Below the pieces are notes generated by a model. It was not told the origin of the DNA and ran no database searches. It was given only the letters and a program-made list of their open reading frames with translations. A stretch of DNA of 64,000 nt from Lolium rigidum (lineage: Eukaryota > Streptophyta > Magnoliopsida > Poales > Poaceae): the NCBI RefSeq assembly GCF_022539505.1, contig NC_061513.1, positions 349,475,696 through 349,539,695 of the forward strand. Direction: 5' to 3'. The position numbers and the translations under genes are program-made. Shown here piece by piece: positions 1-11,189 of this stretch (within the stretch, counting starts at the first letter, position 1; each line of letters starts with the position of its first letter).

Positions 1-180
1 TAGATTAGCAAAGCTAGTACGGATAATATTTAGGGGCATATAGTACCTGTTAGTCAAGTTCATTTTCTTGACATACTGTAGCTAGATTTAGTAACTGAGG
101 TAACTATCATGTTAATTTCTATGTACAGAACTGCAACTAACTTACAACTAACTAGTCAGAAAACTGGAAAATGTTACTGC

Positions 181-254
181 TACATATTTGGAGTAGCTAC
201 ATACAGTCAACATTGAATCACATATCTGGAGCAGCTACATACAGTCAACATTAA
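181..254. repeat. Short tandem duplication (about 38-bp unit, two copies)
   Basis: The phrase GGAGTAGCTACATACAGTC followed by AACATT occurs twice with one or two substitutions (TTTGGAGTAG versus TCTGGAGCAG), about 38 bases apart. It is non-coding and lies in the presumed Helitron. Confidence 0.6.
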
Positions 255-1129
255 TACTGCAATGATAAATACATACTAATTAATTCAGTGCTCATGACTT
301 CCAATCTTACAACACCGTGATGATGATAATTAGTTGCCTCGCCGTAACAAGCGAGAAAATAACAGCATGGAGGCAGAAGACCTGTCTCGAACCAGGTGCG
401 TGCTCCTGTCGCCCAGCTCAAGCCCAACCCTTGCTCGAGACGGTGAGCGCCAACTCAAACCCAAGCTTGCTGACCTGCTCCCTGCACATCACCACCAGTG
501 TTGTGACTAATTTTACTACATGAAGATGAAAATGTCTTATAATTAATATCAAGACTGACAAAGGGTGTTTTGTGTATTTGAAATACATGAAGTAGGAATA
601 ATGACAAATATAACAGTTACAATAACCAGTATTTTAGAATAAATTGAGTGCAAAAGCACAAGGATTATAAAGTAGTGTAGACAGTGAAAAGCCATTGAAG
701 CACCTAGAAGCTAAAGTTCACAGTTATACTGAGTTGCTATGAAGCAATGATACATCTTCAAACAAATATAATTCGGGAGTTCGATTAAGTAAGCTGGTAC
801 GGCAGGTTCAGTATGGAATGTGGCACTAATCGTTACAGAAATTCAGTTGTTTGGTGCTTATTATTGGGGAAAGAATTGTGTGTCGATTCCTGTGAGACGT
901 CTCAGTTTTACAGTTCAGAATGGTTGAGACTCATCAGCTTTGGTGCAGCTCCAAGCGAAGTACTGCAGCAAGAGCATCTGGTCTAATCTTGGCATGGAGG
1001 TTTTGAAAAGATTATCAAAGTGTTCAGTAAAATGGTGCATTATACTCCGTATATGACATAGAAACCTGCAAAATTTCTTTAAAAAATACTATCAGTTTGC
1101 CTGTGCATTTTCTTCAGTCAGTTTCGACT

Positions 1130-1740
1130 CTGAACTCCCGCGTGCTGTGCTACAGACTACAGCGTCAGGTCAGGAAATATGGCTCCACGACGAGGCGGAA
1201 GGAGCGAACGGCTGCAGACACTCAGATCGGGAGCCGGCCTGGCTGTGCCGCGCGTAGACCACGCCATAACGCACACCAGGCCTCTACAATGGCCCGAACG
1301 GCTACAGGCACTCAGATCGGGAGCCATGGAAGAAAAAGAGCGAGAGAGAAGGGGGCTTACCGGAGATCGAAACAGCAGTAGTGGCGGCGCCGGTCAGGAC
1401 TGCAAGAACGGCGGCGACCTGATGTGGGAGCGGCTAGGCGGGATCCATCCTCTCCCGCCGCGAAGATGCTCCGCCCCTCTCGCCGGCAAGATGCTCCGCC
1501 TCTCCCGCAGCGGCTCCGCTCGCCTCCGGTCGCTCGCCGCCGGTCGCTTGCCTCCGGTCGCTCGCCGCGGTCGTTCGATAGGGTTTGGAGACGAAGACTT
1601 GGAGTCGGGGACGGGGATAATACGCGAGGTCCAGGTCCGGGATTCGGCCCAAGGCAAAAAATAGGTCGGGGACGGGGTTAATCGGGGATAGGCGGGGATT
1701 TTTCGGCCCAAAACTCCTCTACCAAATGGGCTTTCGGGGA
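1130..1740 (-). pseudogene. GC-rich possible captured gene fragment (5' exon-like)
   Basis: This patch is much more GC-rich than its surroundings. On the minus strand it reads like a grass 5' UTR or first exon followed by an intron: a CTCCG|GTAAGC donor lies near 1360, followed by a pyrimidine-rich run. Several overlapping ORFs cover it in different frames, but their translations are low-complexity Arg/Ala/Pro-rich and I recognise no domain. A 30-base phrase (GAACGGCT...GGGAGCC) occurs twice, at about 1205 and 1296. Helitrons often carry gene fragments, so capture is plausible but unproven. Chance ORFs in GC-rich DNA are an equally good explanation. Confidence 0.25.
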
Positions 1741-2891
1741 TTAGCGGGGTTTGGGAAATGGGCCGGGATAATACTCTCCCATCCCTGCAAATACCCTGGT
1801 ACCAAACAAGGCCTTAATCTATGCGCTTGAGAAAAACACGAATGTATATGTGGTCATACGAAGGGATCGAAGATACAGATTATAAAGAGATGGTAAAGCA
1901 AAGACTCCATCCATCCCAAATAGAATGTTAAAGATTTATCTGAATTCGAATGTATTTTTTTAAAATTAGCGCTTTTTCTATAATTCGGATGGATATAGAC
2001 AGCTTCATCTGACCATGGTCTATCCACATGACGTTATGTTAGGATGCATGGTCTATAATAAGCATATTCGTAAACTACATGAAGAGCTACATGAATAGGA
2101 AAAGATCATGTCGCTGGTATAATCATGTCTATATGAATTCGATCCAACAATATCATATATCTTAATAAACTTTGTATGTGAGTTAGCACATTGCATTTGT
2201 ATTCTATGCACTAGAAAACTAAAGAAGATTACACTCATCCATGAATTTAGGATCATTAACGGAGAGGACTGCTTTTAGTGGTGGCCTTTGTTGAATAATT
2301 TAATAATTAGGGCCCCATGCATCTCTTTGACGTACAGGCTAGAGTTTGATCTTCCTTTTCAAAAAATAGAGAGGACAGGTAAAGTCCAGATTAAGTAGGA
2401 ATTCTATGATTTGGATGAAACTAGAACATCCTTCAAATCACTCGGATCATGAAATTCCACAAATAAGAAAAATATTTACTAAGAATTTGTAAGGTCCAAG
2501 GCATATAAATGTCTATTTGTTGTTGATTGAATGTTTTTCTTGAAAAAAATATCCAGGAAAAGATACACATAGATTAAACGGTGACTAATTAGGAATACAG
2601 GCTGTGAGAAGAAACTATTAAGTAGTAAAAAGGTCTTATGTCAGATGATGTGTCAAGATTGTCAATCCTTTTGTGTAACATACTTAAGTATTTATCCAAA
2701 ATATATATGCTTAACATTACTGTATTAAAGTCTAAATTAAAGTTTAGGGACAAATAATTTAGTTTCTCAAGATATAATTTGTCTATGGGTTCTGATAAAA
2801 ATTTGAAATATTTATCTAACACATGATGTCTTAAAGAAATATATTACAACTTAAGAGAATATGTCAACATAACAAAACATAATAGTTCTAG

Positions 2892-2920
2892 CCGCGCAAA
2901 TGCGCGGGCCACCTCGCTAG
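2892..2920 (+). other. Helitron 3' terminus: hairpin plus CTAG
   Basis: Arms CCGCGCA (2892-2898) and TGCGCGG (2901-2907) form a 7-bp GC-rich stem with a two-base loop. Nine bases later comes CTAG (2917-2920), followed by T at 2921. Helitrons end in CTRR preceded by a short hairpin and insert between A and T, so hairpin, spacing, CTAG end and 3' T all fit. The sequence right after it matches the internal leader of element B (about 11100-11150), showing that the Helitron sits in, or abuts, element A. Confidence 0.82.
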
Positions 2921-2974
2921 TTCTCTATATTAAAAACACAAAAAAATTAGTTACTTGCATTTACTTTATTTAGT

Positions 2975-3568
2975 TTGCTTAACCCTGAAGTTGAAGTTCG
3001 TTCGTTTAAGCAACAAGGGGGAGAATGTTTTAAAGACGCTAGGTATAGAATTAGTGATGCTCATCATAGGTGCACTAAGAAATACTCCACAATTATCCTA
3101 CTTAGGAATTTTTATGTTGGTATCTCTAGCTGGAATAGGTATGTTCTTGATACTCCTGCGGGAGGTAATTTCCTAGGCACTCCTGCTTTAGAAGCTAGTT
3201 GCATTATTGAGAGTTTAGTTGGAATACCACCTATTAACAAAGCTAAAATTGAAATCTCTCTTGAAGATTTCATGAAAAAGTTGGAGGCCATAGAGAAAAA
3301 TCTTCCAAGTATTGAGATTAAATTGGGAATATTACTTGATAACACTGATAAACTTGATAAAACTCGAAGTGGAATTAATGAGAGAATTGCCGTGTTAGAA
3401 ACTTGTGCTACTCATGATAATCAAACCCATAGGATTAGTGAACTTGAAGAAGCTATGGGAACCTTGGGTTCAACTTTTTCTTCTCTTAAGTTTAAGGAGA
3501 AAGCTTATGTGGGTAAGGAGCAAAAGTTCATGTATGTCTCTAAGGTGCCTAAGCCAAAAAACTATTAA
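2975..3568 (+). pseudogene. Gag fragment of element A, N-terminus missing
   Basis: An open frame of about 197 codons starts without an ATG and ends at TAA 3566-3568. From memory of Triticeae elements, the translation resembles the C-terminal half of Athila-type Gag: a block around FYVGISSWNRYVLDT and GGNFLGTPALEAS, then a helical Lys/Glu/Leu-rich segment (residues about 85-165) that looks like a coiled coil. The leader (2928-2970) matches the leader of element B but runs straight into the middle of Gag, so the Gag start was lost by internal deletion. It makes no complete Gag. Confidence 0.6.
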
Positions 3569-6143
3569 AGGCCTAAAATTGAAAAAATCCCTTAGTACCA
3601 CTATGGATGATGGAAAATCTAAGATACCTATTGTGAAAAGTTGTGAAAATTATGATGTTGATGCTTCATCTCTTGATAATACTTGATTCACACTTTCTGC
3701 GCCTAGCTGAAAGGCGTTAAAGAAAAGCGCTTATGAAAGACAACCCATTATTTTACTTCTGCACTTTTGTTTTATATTTGAGTCTTGGAAGTTGTTACTA
3801 CTGTAGCAACATCTCCTTATCTTTATTTTATTGCATTGTTGTGCCAAGTAAAGTCTTTGATAGTAATGTTGATACTAGATTTGGATTACTGCGCAGAAAC
3901 AGATTTCTTGCTGTCACGAAATGGAGTAGCCGCCTCTGTAGGTAACTTAGAAAAATCTGCCAATTTACGTGCGTGATCCTCAGATATGTACGCAACTTTC
4001 ATTCAATTTGAGCTTTTTCATATGAGCAAGTTAAGTGCCCAGAAAAATTCGTCTTTACGGACTGTTCTGTTTTGACAGATTCTGCCTTTTATTTCGCATT
4101 GCCTGTTTTGCTATGTTTGATGGATTTATTTGTTTGATTAACTTTCAGTAGCTTTGTGCAATGTCCAGAAGTGTTAAGAATGATTATGTCACCTCTGAAT
4201 ATGTGAATTTTTGATTATGCACTAACCCTCTAATGAGTTTGTTTTGAGTTTGGTGTGGAGGAAGTTTTCAAGGGTCAAGAGAGGAGGATGATACAATATG
4301 ATCAAGAAGAGTGAAAACTCTAAGCTTGGGGATGCCCCCGTGGTTCATCCCTGCATATTTCAAGAAGACTCAGGCATCTAAGCTTGGGGATGCCCAAGGC
4401 ATCCCCTTCTTCATCAACAACTTATCAGGTCACCTCTAGTGAAACTATATTTTTATTCCGTCACATCTTATGTGCTTTACTTGGAGCGTCTTTATGTTTT
4501 TATTTTTGTTTTTGTTTGAATAAAATCGGATCCTAGCATTCTTTGTTTGGGAGAAAGACACGCTCCGCTGTTTCATAATGAATACAGGTGTTCTTAGCTT
4601 TACTTTTAATGTTCATGGCGAAGGTTGAAACTGCTTCGTTCATTGTTATATGGTTGGAAACAGAAAATGCTTCATGTGGTAATTGGTATAGTGTCTTGAA
4701 TAATTTGATATTGGCAATTGTTGTGCTCAAATAGATCATGTTTAATCTCTTGCATCATGTACTTTGCACCTATTAATGAAGAAATACCATAGAGCTTGTT
4801 GACATTTGGTTTGCATGATTGGTCTCTCTAAAGTCTAGATATTTTCTGGTGAGGTGTTTGAACAACAAGGAAGACAATGTAGAGTCTTATAATGCTTGCA
4901 ATATGTTCTTATGTAAGTTTTTCTGTACCGGTTCATACTTGTGTTTGCTTCAAACAACCTTGCTAGCCAAAGCCTTGTATTGAGAGGGAATACTTCTCGT
5001 GCATCCAAATCCTTGAGCCAAAAAACTATGCCATTTGTGTCCACCATACCTACCTACTACATGGTATTTTTCTGCCATTCCAAGTAAATACTTTATGTGC
5101 TACCTTTAAACAATTCAAAAGTTATTATCTCTTATTTGTGTCAATGTTTTATAGCGCATGAGGAAGTATGTGGTGTTTTATCTTTCAATCTTCTTGGGCT
5201 GACTTTCACCAATGGACTAGTGGCTTCATCCGCTTATCCAATAATTTTGCAAAAAGAGCTGGCAGCGGGGTTCCCAGCCCCCAATTAATTAACTTTCATT
5301 AATAATTCTCTTCACATGTGTTTCCCTGATTCATCAGTAAGCAACTTAATTTTGCAAATAGACACTCCTCCATGGTATGTGAAATGTTGGAAGGCACCCG
5401 AGGATTTGGTTAGCCATGGCTTGAGAAAGAAAAAGGTTTGGAGGAGTGTCATCCAAAAATAAAAATAAAACTAAACTAAATTACATGTGTAAACAAAAGA
5501 GAAGAGGGATGATCTACCTTGCTGGTAGAGATAACGTCCTTCATGGGAGCCGCTCTTTGAAAGTCTGTTTCATGAGGGGGTTAGAGTGCCCACTACCATT
5601 CGTTGACAACAACAAACACCTCTCAAAACTTTACTTTTATGCTCTCTATATGATTTCAAAACTTGAAAAGCTCTAGCACATGATTTTATCCCTGCTTCCC
5701 TCGCGAAGGGCCTTTCTTTTACTTTATGTTGAGTCGGTTTACCTACTTCTTTACGTCTTAGAAGCAAACACTTGTGTCAACTATGTGCATTGATTCCTAC
5801 ATACTTGCTTATTTGCATTCATCATATTACTTTGTGTTGACAATTATCCATGAGATATACATGTTGAAGTTGAAAGCAACCGCTGAAACTTATATCTTCC
5901 TTTGTGTTGCTTCAAAACTTTCTACTAAGAATTTATTGCTTTATGAGTTAACTTCTATGCAAGTCTTATTGATGCTTGTCTTAAAAGTACTATTCATGAA
6001 AAGTCTTTGCTATATGATTCAGTTGTTTAATCATTGTCTTTACCATTGCTTCGAATCACTTCATTCATCTCATATGCTTTACAATAGTATTGATCAAGAT
6101 TATGATAGCATGTCACTTCAGAAATTATCTTTGTTATCGTTTA
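3569..6143 (+). other. Non-coding interior of element A (mosaic)
   Basis: No convincing gene. Most of the segment aligns by eye to the non-coding interior of B (11880-14420): the GGGATGCC stem-loop, TTGCTAGCC...GAGAGGGAATACTTCTC, and CAACCGCTGAAACTT near 5878. Between about 5205 and 5760 it instead matches element H (53120-53640), including GAGCTGGCA...GGGTTCCCAGCC and the CACTCCTCCATGG...GGAGGAGTG block at 5363-5452. The 3700-3740 stretch has the AAAGGCG...AGAAAAGCGC motif near the end of Gag. Confidence 0.7.
4386..4406 (+). other. Internal stem-loop in element A
   Basis: Perfect 9-base arms GGGGATGCC (4386-4394) and GGCATCCCC (4398-4406) flank a CAA loop, directly after a polypurine-like CTAAGCTTGG. 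The same structure occurs in B (12555-12575) and I (61389-61409). Confidence 0.7.
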
Positions 6144-6163
6144 CCTACTCGAGGGCGAGTAGG
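6144..6163 (+). other. Stem-loop upstream of polypurine tract, element A
   Basis: Arms CCTACTCG (6144-6151) and CGAGTAGG (6156-6163) flank loop AGGG. The equivalent hairpin in B has arms CTGCTCG and CGAGCAG: one G-C pair in B is an A-U pair in A, with both sides changed. It lies directly before the polypurine tract. Confidence 0.7.
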
Positions 6164-6182
6164 AACTAAGCTTGGGGATGCT
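6164..6182 (+). promoter_or_regulatory. Polypurine tract of element A
   Basis: AACTAAGCTTGGGGATGCT lies immediately before the TGATACG start of the 3' LTR, where plus-strand DNA synthesis is primed. Nearly the same tract precedes the 3' LTRs of B and I. Confidence 0.75.
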
Positions 6183-7092
6183 TGATACGTCTCAAACGTA
6201 TCTATAATTTCTTATGTTCCATGCTACTTTTATGACAATACTCACATGTTTTATACACACTTTATATCATTATTACGCATTTTCCGGCACTAACCTATTG
6301 ACGAGATGCCGAAGAGCCATTTGCTGTTTTCTGCTGTTTTTGGTTTCAGAAATCCTACAAAGGAAATATTCTCGGAATTGGACGAAATCAATGCCCAGGG
6401 TCTTATTTTTCCACGGAGCTTCCAGAAGATCGAAGAGCATACGAAGTGGGGCCACGAGGTGGCCAGACCATAAGGCGGCGCAGCCAAGGAAGGGCCCGCG
6501 CCACCCTGTGGTGTGGGCCCCTCGTCAGCCCCCCGACTCTACCCTTTCGCCTATTTATTCCCTCCGTCGCGAAAACCCTATTACCGAGAGCCACGATACG
6601 GAAAACCTTTACAGAGATGCCGCCTCCGCCAATCCCATTTCGGGGGATTCAGGAGATCGCCTCCGGCACCCTGCCGGAGAGGGGAATCATCTCCCGGAGG
6701 ACTCTTCATCACCATGATCGCCTCCGGACTGATGTGTGAGTAGTTCACCCTTGGACTATGGGTCCATAGCAGTAGCTACATGGTTGTCTTCTCCTCATTG
6801 TGCTATCATGTTAGATCTTGTGAGCTGCCTATCATGATCAAGATCATCTATTTGTAATGCTACATGTTGTGTTTGTTGGCATCCGATGAATATGGAATAC
6901 TATGTCAAGTTGATTATAATTCTATCATATATGTGTTGTTTATGATCTTGCATGCTCTCTGTTGCTAGTAGAGGCTCTGCCAAGTTGATACTTGTAACTC
7001 CAAGAGGGAGTATTTATGCTCGATAGTGGGTTCATGCCTCCATTGAATCCGGGACAGTGACAGAAAGTTCTAAGGTTGTGGATGTGCTGTTG
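6183..7092 (+). repeat. 3' LTR of element A, first part
   Basis: Begins TGATACGTCTCAAACGTATC, a 7-bp inverted repeat at the LTR tip. It aligns to the first 900 bases of the LTRs of B (9329) and E (42532). It is cut at 7092 by element C; bases 7088-7092 (TGTTG) are the left target copy. The GC-rich ORFs in 6214-6743 are LTR sequence, not genes. Confidence 0.9.
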
Positions 7093-9328
7093 TGTAACAT
7101 CCCAAATTTCAATAAGAAGAAGAAGATTTCCAGAGATCCAAAATTCAGAACCAACAAAAACTTTTATTTGCATATAGTGCCATGCATAGGACTTGCGCAT
7201 TTGAATGATATGCCATGATGATTGTTATTGTGTTTATGTGATAATCCCTAAAACCCTAAAGTCAAGTGAAGATCACAAACCAAATAAAATCAAAGAGAAA
7301 GAAATCAAATAAGAAAACCCTAAAACCCTCACATATGGTTTATGCCATTTTTACAAATCTTTACCCTAGACCATTTTGGTCTTCACCATTAGTTGTATTA
7401 TGTTACTAAACACTTATTACAACTTTTGGAATCAAAGAAACACAAATCAAATCAATTTCAAACTCAAACTGTGATCACATATGATAATGGTCAAATCTGC
7501 CATTTATTTTCTGGTCACTACTTTGAGCCTTTGCATTTCAAGTTTTTCAATCTAAACTTTCCCAATTCTTTGCACCTCATCCAAGAGCACATCAAGCTGA
7601 ACAACTTTGGTAAAGACCACCATGCCAAATTCATCTTGGATCAAAAACTATGCTCATGCAAAGTTTAGACTTTTTAACATATGCAACAATCTCACTTTGT
7701 GCTTTTTTTTGCAATTCTTTGATTTTTAAAATTCCACCACCACACATGGTTGTTTCTGGTCATTTACAACTCAACCAAACCAACCACTCTCAATTTTTGC
7801 AACCTTTTGAACTCAACCAAATTTTGCAAGATTTTGAATTGGGCAAATATGGAATAAATTCAAACACTATTTGCATAGTGTTTGGCCTAACCCTACTTGC
7901 CTCATTTCACTCCACCCTGTCCCCTGACCCCCTCTCTCTCTCACCACAGCATAGAAACCCTAGGAGGGCAAGCTATAGCTTGCATGGCATGGCCATGCCG
8001 GCCCATGCCACATGTCGAGCACCCCTCCCTTCTCTTCTTCTCTGGCCACGGCCACCATGCTCAACCGCACCACCTCACCTCCCTAGCATCGCCATTGTCG
8101 AGGAGGACGGCGACCGTCACTGGAATTCACGCGCCCAGATCCTCCCAGGATGCCGATGACGTCGCAGCAGTACACGCCGCGGACGCCACTGGCCACGCGC
8201 CGTCTCGCCAGCTCGAGCATGCCCTGGACCCCCTGCAAGCAGGTTGAGCACCGCCTGGCGACCACGAAGCCGCCAGACACGCCCACGACAGCGACCCTTG
8301 CCCGCCGCCGCCGGAGACGAGGAAGAAACTCCGCCGCAGCCACGGGCAGACACGGAAGCAACGCGACCGATTTAGGCACCGCCCAACCAAGTTGTCGCCA
8401 TCCAGAGGACCGTTGTGACGTTGTGAACACCACCGCGCCCTCTCCTAGCTCGCTAGCTCGCCGGAACCGCCGCTTCAATGTCGACCTCGCCACTGCCCCG
8501 CAGCACCCTCGCGATTCTATAAATAGAGAGCTCCCTCGACCCAACTGAGCACACCACCTCACTCCCCTTGCTTCACTGCCTTGCCTCGCACTATTAGCTA
8601 GTTCAATCATCGCCGGAGTCGCTGGAATTGGAAGATCGGAGCCGCGGAAGCTCTGCGAACATCGCCGTCGATTCAGGCCGCCCCAAGCTCCGCCACTGCT
8701 ACAGGCTGCCTCAGCGTCATCGACAACCTCGCCCTAAACCTCGCCGCCGACCGCCGGAGCCCTGGTTAGCCCTCCGACCCCCTACCCTCGCCGCGCCAGT
8801 GAGGTTCTCTCGCCGGTGACGACGATGACCATCAGCCGTTCGATCTTCTTCTAATCCAACGCGCCACGTCACTCGTACCGCTTCGGGCGTTATGAGTCGC
8901 TGACTGGTGGATCCCACCGCCAGACAGCCCACGCGTGCGTGGACGCGTGGTGGACTGGACATGGGCCTTTTTAGTTCAATTCGGCCCAACTCAGTTTCCC
9001 GCCGGCCCTTTAATTCAAATCTGAATTTCCAAATCCATTTAAATTTCAATACTGGTCCTGACTTTGAAATTCAATAGAATCTGTTTGGCTTGGCCAAATT
9101 TAGCAAACTTGATGTTGTTGGAAAGCAACTGAAAAGATCTACAACTTGCCACTGGTCTAACTGTGAGATCTGTTGTAGAAATAAAGTGACAAAAAGATTA
9201 ATTCAGGGACTTTTGCACTTTCAAATAAATCTTAAAAATCAACAAAAAGTGATATTTAGTTAATTCCAACTCTAATAGCTCACATTTCACTTACACTAAT
9301 TGTTTCTGCAAAAATATAGTGTGGTCAC
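7093..9328 (+). repeat. 5' LTR of element C, first part
   Basis: Starts TGTAACATCCC and is cut by element B at 9328; 9324-9328 (GTCAC) is the left target copy. It matches 23881-26130 almost base for base. It contains an AT-rich upstream part, a GC-rich part (7970-8830) with a TATA box, and AT-rich R/U5. Long ORFs on both strands in the GC-rich part recur in the 3' LTR and look non-coding. Confidence 0.93.
8518..8525 (+). promoter_or_regulatory. TATA box of element C 5' LTR
   Basis: TATAAATA followed by GAGAGCTC lies 1.4 kb into the LTR and is conserved at 25321-25328 in the 3' LTR. It is the best core promoter candidate. Transcription would start about 30 bases on, giving an unusually long R/U5 of roughly 2.8 kb. 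Confidence 0.7.
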
Positions 9329-10925
9329 TGATACGTCTCCGACGTATCGATAATTTCTTATGTTCCATGCCACATTATTGATGTTATCTACATGTTTTAT
9401 GCACACTTTATGTCATATTCGTGCATTTTCTGGAACTAACCTATTAACAAGATGCCGAAGTGCCGCTTGCTGTTTTCTCGCTGTTTTTGGTTTCAGAAAT
9501 CCTAGTAAGGAAATATTCTCGGAATTGGACGAAATCAAAGCCCAGGGGCCTATTTTCTCACGAAGCTTCCAGAAGTCCGAAGGAGAGACGAAGAGGGGCC
9601 ACGGAGGGGCCACACCATAGGGCGGCGCCCCCCCCCCTTGGCCGCGCCGGCCTGTAGTGTGGGGCCCCCGTGCCGCCTCCTGACCTGCCCTTCCGCCTAT
9701 AAAAAGTCTCCGTGACGAAACCCCCGCATCGAGAGCCACGATACGGAAAACTTTCCGGAGACGCCGCCGCCGCCGATCCCATCTCGGGGGATCCAGGAGA
9801 TCGCCTCCGGCACCCTGCCGGAGAGGGGAATCATCTCCCGGAGGACTCTACGCCGCCATGGTCGCCTCCGGTGTGATGTGTGAGTAGTCTACCCCTGGAC
9901 TATGGGTCCATAGCAGTAGCTAGATGGTTGTCTTCTCCCCATTGTGCTATCATTGTCGGATCTTGTGAGCTGCCTAACATGATCAAGATCATCTATCTGT
10001 TCGTCTATATGTTGCGTTTGTTGGGATCCGATGAATAGAGAATACTTGTTATGTTGATTATCAAAGTTATGCTATGTGTTGTTTATGATCTTGCATGCTC
10101 TCCGTTACTAGTAGATGCTCGGCCAAGTAGATGCTTGTAACTCCAAGAGGGGGTACTTATGCTCGATAGTGGGTTCATGCCCGCATTGACACCGGGACGA
10201 GTGACGTGAAAGTTCTAAGGTTGTGTTGTGCTGTTGCCACTAGGGATAAAACATTAGTGCTATGTTCAAGGATGTAGTCACTAGTTACATTACGCACCAT
10301 ACTTAATGCAATTGTCTCGTTGTTAGCAACTTAATACCGGAGGGGGTTCGGATGATAACCCGAAGGTGGACTTTTTAGGCATAGATGCGGTTGGATGACG
10401 GTCTATGTACTTTGTCGTAATGCCCAATTAAATCTCACTATACTCATCATGATATGTATGTGCATGGTCATGCTCTCTTTATTTGTCAATTGCCCAACTG
10501 TAATTTGTTCACCCAACATGCTCGTTCGTCTTATGGGAGAGACACCTCTAGTGAACTGTGGACCCCGGTCCAATTCTCTTTACTCGAAATACAATCTACT
10601 GCAATACTGTTCTACCGTTTTCTCGCAAACAATCATCTTCCACACAATACGGTTAACTCTTTGTTACAGCAAGTCTGGTGAGATTGACAACCTCACTCGT
10701 TTCGTTGGGGCAAAGTACTTTGGTTGTGTTGTGCAGGTTCCACGTTGGCGCCGGAATCCCCGGTGTTGCGCCGCACTACATCCCGCCGCCATCAACCTTC
10801 AACGTGCTTCTTGGCTCCTCCTGGTTCGATAAACCTTGGTTTCTTTCTGAGGGAAAACTTGCTGCTGTGCGCATCATACCTTCCTCTTGGGGTTGCCCAA
10901 CGAACGTGTGAAATACACGCCATCA
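9329..10925 (+). repeat. 5' LTR of element B
   Basis: The opening contains inverted arms GATACGTC and GACGTATC around TCC; it ends CGCCATCA. It is nearly identical to 14454-16047. Many of the differences are one-base indels of the CTG versus CTCG type (for example 9477, 10521, 10583, 10622, 10696). Confidence 0.96.
9698..9705 (+). promoter_or_regulatory. TATA box of element B 5' LTR
   Basis: TATAAAAA follows a GC-rich stretch about 370 bases into the LTR and is conserved at 14822-14829. It probably sets the element's transcription start. Confidence 0.7.
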
Positions 10926-10936
10926 AGCTAAATTTC

Positions 10937-10954
10937 TGGCGCCGTTGCCGGGGA
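10937..10954 (+). other. Primer-binding site, tRNA-Asp type (element B)
   Basis: TGGCGCCGTTGCCGGGGA lies 11 bases after the 5' LTR and is complementary to the 3' end of plant tRNA-Asp including CCA. It primes minus-strand synthesis. H (48403-48420) and I (62987-63004) have the same site. Confidence 0.88.
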
Positions 10955-11189
10955 GATCAAGACACGCTGCAAGGGGAGTCTCCACTTCTCAATCTCTTTA
11001 CTTTGTTTTTGTCTTGCTTAGTTTTATTTACTACTTTGTTTGCTGCACTAAATCAAAATACAAAAAAATTAGTAGCTAGTTTTACTTTATTTGCTATGTT
11101 GTTTGCTATATCAAAAACACAAAAAAATTAGTTACTTGCATTTACTTTACTTAATATCATGCATGTTTTTATTTCACTAGTTAAGCATA

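Larger units (their letters stand above)
1..2920 (+). mobile_element. Helitron, 3' portion (5' end not found)
   Basis: The segment ends with a canonical Helitron 3' terminus at 2892-2920. Everything to its left is low-coding sequence unlike the retrotransposon interior that follows, so I assign it to the Helitron by inference. I could not find a convincing A|TC 5' terminus, so the element probably begins outside the window, and older insertions could be hidden here. No Rep/helicase ORF is visible, so this would be a non-autonomous copy. The stretch holds a short direct duplication near 181-254, a GC-rich gene-like patch at 1130-1740, and AT-rich non-coding sequence from 1800 to 2890 in which I see nothing else firm. 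Confidence 0.5.

Noticed and set aside
1740..2000. Stowaway or hAT-like MITE (phrases TCCATCCATCCCAAATAG and ACCAAACAAGGCC)
   Set aside because: I could not find matching terminal inverted repeats and target duplication, so it is left unannotated.
10937..10954. tRNA-Asp gene fragment
   Set aside because: Only the 18 bases complementary to the tRNA 3' end are present, next to an LTR; this is a primer-binding site.
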